A stretch of 52,158 nucleotides of DNA from an uncultured Bacilli bacterium (GTDB lineage: Bacteria; Bacillota_I; Bacilli_A; RF39; UBA660): positions 1 through 52,158 of the forward strand of contig CANQYE010000007.1 of assembly GCA_947627995.1 (NCBI GenBank). Direction: 5' to 3'. The notes under the pieces were generated by a model that was given only the letters and a program-made list of their open reading frames with translations, searched no databases and was not told the DNA's origin. The position numbers were made by a program, and so were the translations under genes. Below, one piece after another: positions 48,470 through 52,158 of this stretch. Positions within the stretch are counted from its first letter, which is position 1. The number at the start of each line of letters is the position of its first letter.

Positions 48470-48498
48470 TTGAATTAATTTATAGTTTATGCTAACAT
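48470..48498 (+). promoter_or_regulatory. Promoter of the gene at 48523
   Basis: TTGAAT (48470-48475) and TAACAT (48493-48498) are 17 bp apart, with TGC ahead of the -10 (extended form). GGAGG and a GTG start follow. Confidence 0.6.
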
Positions 48499-48522
48499 AT
48501 TAACTATTACGGAGGATTTATT

Positions 48523-49263
48523 GTGAAAAAATTAACAAGAGAAGAGCAACTGGCTGCTACAACTCAAATTACTTGGGAAATGTTAACAACTAAAAAGAAT
48601 TTATCTAAATATAATAATTCTTGGCAAGAAATTTATAAAAATGTTACTTTGCCTACAGATTTTTTAAAAAACTTCGATTTAGTCAAAGAGCAACTGGATG
48701 CTGAATATTTTAAAATTGATCGAACATCAATTACTGATAAATATCAAGGAGTTCCTTTAAAAAGAATTATCATTGGAAAAAAATACATCGGGAATGTCAA
48801 TATGATTATGTGGAAGAATATAGCTGGCATAGGAAATATTACTTTTGAAAATAATGGAAATATCACTTTTGCCCAAAAAGGACAAAAACAATATGAAAAT
48901 ATTCATTATATAATAACATACAACATTCTTTCAGACGATTTTACAATTTATTTCATTAATTCCAACTTTCCATCATTAATATCAATAAATTTAGCTGATA
49001 ACATTTTAACTAGCAAATATAAAAATTATAAAATCATAGAAAATATAGAAACAGGGGCTAAAGAAATAACAAATTATGGAATAATATCAAATTCAAATGA
49101 AGAAATAATGAATGAACATGTTATAAGCATAGTAGATGTATTAAAAAAGATTAGAGAAGATTCTCCCTTAAATAGCCTAATCGAAAAAATAGATAAAGTT
49201 TTAAAAACATTTATAAAATATGATAATTCTCACACTTTAGAAAAAATAAAATTGCCTAAATAA
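48523..49263 (+). CDS. Uncharacterised protein, GTG start
   Basis: The 246-residue protein starts at GTG with GGAGG nine bases upstream. It has a helical N-terminus (about 1-60) and a beta-rich middle with repeated ...GNITFENNGNITFAQKGQ... strands (about 105-130). The C-terminus is helical and charged. No signal peptide or known motif was seen. It is soluble and probably cytosolic. A broken gene follows 34 bases later, perhaps once in the same operon. Confidence 0.7.
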   Translation: MKKLTREEQLAATTQITWEMLTTKKNLSKYNNSWQEIYKNVTLPTDFLKNFDLVKEQLDAEYFKIDRTSITDKYQGVPLKRIIIGKKYIGNVNMIMWKNIAGIGNITFENNGNITFAQKGQKQYENIHYIITYNILSDDFTIYFINSNFPSLISINLADNILTSKYKNYKIIENIETGAKEITNYGIISNSNEEIMNEHVISIVDVLKKIREDSPLNSLIEKIDKVLKTFIKYDNSHTLEKIKLPK

Positions 49264-49297
49264 ATTTTATTAGATATAATATATAGGGAGGGGTATA

Positions 49298-50000
49298 ATG
49301 GAAAATATTAAAATGGACTTAGAGCTTAAAAATATATATAAAGAAATTTTATAAAGATATAGATATGTATTTTAAATTAGATTCTAATAATAGAAAAATT
49401 GAAGATAACGAAAGTGTAATTTATATTATTGGAAGCTCTAAAGTTTTAGAAAAACTTAATATTGAAATAAGCTACTCAGAAAGTGATATAAAAAATTTAA
49501 TAGAAAAATTATATAAAGGAAAAAAATCATTAATTATTGCATCCAGCGATGCAATTGAATATAATTTTTGCCATCAACTAGTTCTTATAAAGAAATAAAA
49601 GGTAATAATCCCATTTATTGCTATCTAAAAGATGATATTTTGAATACAATTGTAAATAATTTTTTTGCTTATTCATTAAGTAATGGCAATAATATTAATG
49701 ATATACCTGAAGATGAAATACAAAAAAAACATTTCAGTGGCTCCTAAGAAAAAGACTAAGAAAAAAAACTAATATAATTTAAGTGAATCAGTATCTTCAA
49801 TTGAAGAAGTTATGCGATATAATCAAATGTTTTATGATAAAATAATTAAAGAGAAGTTTTATGCTAAAATAGATGAAGATAAACAATATCCCGAAAAAAT
49901 CGAAAAAAAAGGAATGCATAGATAAAAAATTATTGTGATTGAAAAATATAATTTTTATTCTACCAATAGCATAGAATACAACTTCGAAAATGATATATAA
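49298..50000 (+). pseudogene. Degraded gene with at least three frameshifts and two in-frame stops
   Basis: GGGAGGGG precedes an ATG at 49298, which reads 18 codons (MENIKMDLELKNIYKEIL) to a stop at 49352. Reading continues in the next frame (to 49598, ...SDAIEYN), then back in the first from about 49570 (PSTSSYKEIKGNNPIYCYLK, to 49747), then again in the other (NISVAPKKKTKKK...). That last frame has stops at 49770-49772 and about 49924 before a final TAA at 49998-50000. The switch points lie at T or A runs (TTTTT near 49564, eight A near 49722). A terminator follows at once. The intact product was perhaps 220-230 residues, of unknown function. Confidence 0.7.
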
Positions 50001-50026
50001 AGTCAATTAAAATCTTTGACTTTTTT
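49999..50026 (+). terminator. Terminator after the degraded gene
   Basis: AAAGTCAA (49999-50006) pairs perfectly with TTGACTTT (50016-50023), followed by T residues. Its position supports a once functional gene ending at 50000. The stretch from here to 50280 shows no gene or RNA that I can recognise. Confidence 0.7.
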
Positions 50027-50305
50027 ATTTTTATAAAAAACAATATTTCTATTAGTATTTATTACTCTCCAAAATAAATTAATTCGAGCTTTCTATCAGA
50101 ACAAGTGGGAAATATATCTACAACTTTTCACTCAATTGTGATTATTGCTAACCATAAATGAATAATTATTGTAACTATTAAATAACGAGTAATAGTTAAT
50201 GATAAGAAATATTTAATAACACTTATTAGATAAAATTCATTAAAAAACATTTAATTTATAGTGTTTTTTATGATAAAATAATATACGCGAGAGGAGATTT
50301 TAACA

Positions 50306-51205
50306 ATGCTAAAGTTATATGAATTAAATCTTAATAATATTGAATATTGGAAGAAAGTAACAAATACGGACTCATCTAAAATCGTTTTTGTTAAAGATAA
50401 AACTGATTCTTTTACTTTATTTTTAGATAGACTTGATAATCCTAAATCAATGCCAAAAATTAATGGAAGTTATTTTATTGATTTAGTTAGTGGAAGACTT
50501 ATAAGTCTTTTAGAAGAAGAAGATTTTGTTGTAATAGAACCCAGTGGTATTAGAGTTGAAAAGACAAGTCTAACAAAAGATAATAAAACCCTTGATAAAG
50601 TAGCTAAAGTTTTAAATCAAAATCATGATCAATATGTATCTACTTCAGAAGATATTGAATATAACACTTATTTTTGTAACAGGATTGCATTAAGAGAAGC
50701 GATTGATGAAATTCCTTTAGAATTAATTAATCAAGAAATTATAAATGTTACAAAAGGTTATGAAGAATCTCAAAACCATATAGAAAAATTTTATGTATCA
50801 GAATTTTCTCCATACGATTTCATGTGTTTATTCACTGCAATTAATGTTTCACAAAAAAAACTTGTTTTTAATAGAGATAGGCTAGTAAAATTTATAAGAA
50901 GTTGTAAAAATAATAATCAATTCAGCCGACTTTTGAATGATATTTATCTTAAAAATAATGGCATTTTTGATTATTCGGATGATTTAGATGAAGCTATTCA
51001 AAAATTGAGATTAGCGGGCATTTTATATACCATTTCACCTGAATCCGATGCAACAATGTATATTTTTGAAAATACTCCAATGGCAAAATTAATTAAAGAT
51101 AGGCTTGATTATTTTGACGAAATGGCAAGTTTTATAGGGGATTATGAAAAATATATTTCAGATATTATTTTTCCAGCACATCAGCAACTTAACAAGAAAA
51201 AATAG
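50306..51205 (+). CDS. Uncharacterised protein, possibly shortened at its C-terminus
   Basis: The 299-residue soluble protein has GAGGAG ten bases before its ATG. The N-terminal part (about 1-90) is beta-rich and the C-terminal half (about 160-295) helical, with the look of a helical or winged-helix fold (RLAGILYTISPESDATMYIFE near 235). No family is recognised. Directly after the stop another frame continues as EKIDIADDYKILENF to a TAA at 51241-51243. A one-base slip in the A6 run near 51197-51202 may thus have removed about 13 residues. A strong terminator follows. Confidence 0.72.
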   Translation: MLKLYELNLNNIEYWKKVTNTDSSKIVFVKDKTDSFTLFLDRLDNPKSMPKINGSYFIDLVSGRLISLLEEEDFVVIEPSGIRVEKTSLTKDNKTLDKVAKVLNQNHDQYVSTSEDIEYNTYFCNRIALREAIDEIPLELINQEIINVTKGYEESQNHIEKFYVSEFSPYDFMCLFTAINVSQKKLVFNRDRLVKFIRSCKNNNQFSRLLNDIYLKNNGIFDYSDDLDEAIQKLRLAGILYTISPESDATMYIFENTPMAKLIKDRLDYFDEMASFIGDYEKYISDIIFPAHQQLNKKK

Positions 51206-51290
51206 ATATTGCAGATGATTATAAGATATTAGAAAATTTTTAAAGTTTATTGGTTATCATTATGCAAATGGTTTTCTAAATTGATAAAAT

Positions 51291-51326
51291 AAAACTACTC
51301 TCAACTTAAATTTGAGAGTAGTTTTT
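51291..51326 (+). terminator. Strong terminator
   Basis: AAAACTACTCTCAA (51291-51304) pairs perfectly over 14 bp with TTGAGAGTAGTTTT (51312-51325), loop of seven, then further T. It can act in both directions and lies between two convergent genes. The 150 bases after it show no further feature. Confidence 0.9.
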
Positions 51327-51485
51327 ATATACACTCGAAGAATTTTCCGAGTTTCCTATCAATCTGGAGCGTATAGAGAAGAAGTCGAATAACTTTTTCT
51401 CATTACTAAATAATAGGTAGTAATAACAGCTAACTGATTAAATTATACTACAAAATATAATTAATAGAAAGAATTTAAAAAAAGT

Positions 51486-52124
51486 TTAACTAGACAATAA
51501 TATTCTAATTAAAACAATTAATAAAACTATAAAGATTATTGCCCATGGTGCTATTAAAACAAATTGCAATAATTTTTTATTTTTTTCTGACATAGAATTC
51601 CATTGTTCTCCAAATGTCTTTAAAGGGTGTCTAAACTTTTCTTTAACTAATTTAACATTTTCATCTACTTTTTTATAAAACTCATCTCCAAAATTATTTT
51701 TAACCCATTCTTTATCATAAAATTTATTTGTTTTATTATATGAATACTTTTTTGATAAATTATAGGATTTATTAACTAAATATGATGAACTATATTCACT
51801 TCTGTCTAAATATAATAATAGCGCTACAATTCCATCACTTATACTTTCATAACCATTTTTTAAATAACAACAATATTCGTCTTTAGCATCTATAACTATA
51901 TTAGATTTTAGAGCTTCACCAATTTGTATCTCCCCATCATATATAGGAAAATGTCTAATATAGCCATCTTCTATTGAATAACAAAAATATTGTTTATCAT
52001 TTATTTCTATGACATATCTATTATCCCATATTGCTTTTTCTTCATAATAAATTTTAATTATATTTTCGTCTGAAGTAAATTGTAATTGATTAAATTTTTG
52101 ACTACCAGTTATTAAAAATTTCAT
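51486..52124 (-). CDS. Uncharacterised small protein, family A copy 3, with C-terminal membrane helix
   Basis: The 212-residue protein resembles the two genes at 161-1434. Its start (MKFLITGSQKFNQLQFT) lines up with MILKFNQTGRQPNPTFS, it has the mid-protein pattern QYFCYSIEDGYIRHFPIYDG, and a NKFYDKEWVKNNFGDEF end region matches NSKYNPDWIKSIGDE. It adds a C-terminal membrane helix (about 188-210, APWAIIFIVLLIVLIRILL). No clear ribosome site precedes the ATG, and the frame stays open upstream to the window edge, so a longer N-terminus cannot be excluded. Confidence 0.75.
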   Translation of the reverse strand: MKFLITGSQKFNQLQFTSDENIIKIYYEEKAIWDNRYVIEINDKQYFCYSIEDGYIRHFPIYDGEIQIGEALKSNIVIDAKDEYCCYLKNGYESISDGIVALLLYLDRSEYSSSYLVNKSYNLSKKYSYNKTNKFYDKEWVKNNFGDEFYKKVDENVKLVKEKFRHPLKTFGEQWNSMSEKNKKLLQFVLIAPWAIIFIVLLIVLIRILLSS

Positions 52125-52158
52125 TGGAATAAATTCTTCTTTAAAATTTTCAATATAT

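Noticed and set aside
49797-50006. 69-residue minus ORF across the degraded gene
   Set aside because: It runs through the terminator and antisense to the fragments; its Phe/Ile-rich content is the reverse of Lys/Asn codons.

Overview
The window is very AT-rich, uses the standard bacterial code (TGA is a stop, Trp is TGG), has strong AGGAGG-type ribosome binding sites, and encodes a Gram-positive wall: LPXTG adhesin, LCP ligase, TagO-like enzyme, TagGH-like exporter and glmS ribozyme. I read it as an uncultured-type, wall-bearing, low-GC Bacillota chromosome (RF39, Erysipelotrichia or AT-rich clostridial type). The species cannot be told from what is visible. No tRNA, rRNA, CRISPR array or insertion sequence was seen.

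Layout. 1-1434: two paralogous small proteins of unknown function. 1520-5160: a small integrative and mobilizable element with a MobV relaxase, a large serine recombinase, a leader peptide with an attenuator-like hairpin, a candidate oriT, and perhaps a 96-residue protein. 5190-8188: the trans-translation set rnr-smpB-ssrA. 8251-9491: a lone type IV prepilin-like protein and a sugar nucleotidyltransferase. 9615-12682: a GT2 and a GT4 glycosyltransferase, convergent with an Alg13/Alg14-like (PssE/PssD) split glycosyltransferase. 12756-15718: an AbiE-type toxin-antitoxin pair in one operon with a membrane-anchored GH3 N-acetylhexosaminidase-like enzyme. 15848-20205: a GtrB/GtrA-type membrane glycosylation operon with two polytopic proteins. 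20318-22886: an acyltransferase and another polytopic membrane protein.

22891-39108 is a large wall-polysaccharide locus. One operon (39108 down to 33945) holds a TagO/WecA-like initiating transferase, a polymerase-GT4 fusion, a GT2 and a DUF362 protein. glmS sits alone behind its ribozyme and supplies GlcN6P, hence UDP-GlcNAc. The next operon (31838 down to 22891) holds a TagG/TagH-type ABC exporter, three large two-domain glycosyltransferases and a polysaccharide pyruvyl transferase. A plausible flow is: glmS makes precursor, the TagO-like enzyme starts the lipid-linked chain, the GTs extend and decorate it, the ABC transporter exports it, and the LCP protein (42418) attaches it to peptidoglycan.

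39222-48394 is a surface block: a membrane-anchored beta-sandwich protein with a possible cohesin-like domain, a glucosaminidase with a C-terminal dockerin, the LCP protein, a radical SAM protein with an apparently leaderless transcript, a thioester/isopeptide adhesin and a transglutaminase-like protein. 48523-52124 holds uncharacterised genes, one degraded by several homopolymer frameshifts, and a third member of the small family seen at the left edge.

The candidates most worth following are the cohesin/dockerin-like pair for displaying a wall hydrolase, the recombinase attenuator with leader peptide, the candidate oriT, and the run of fused glycosyltransferases.
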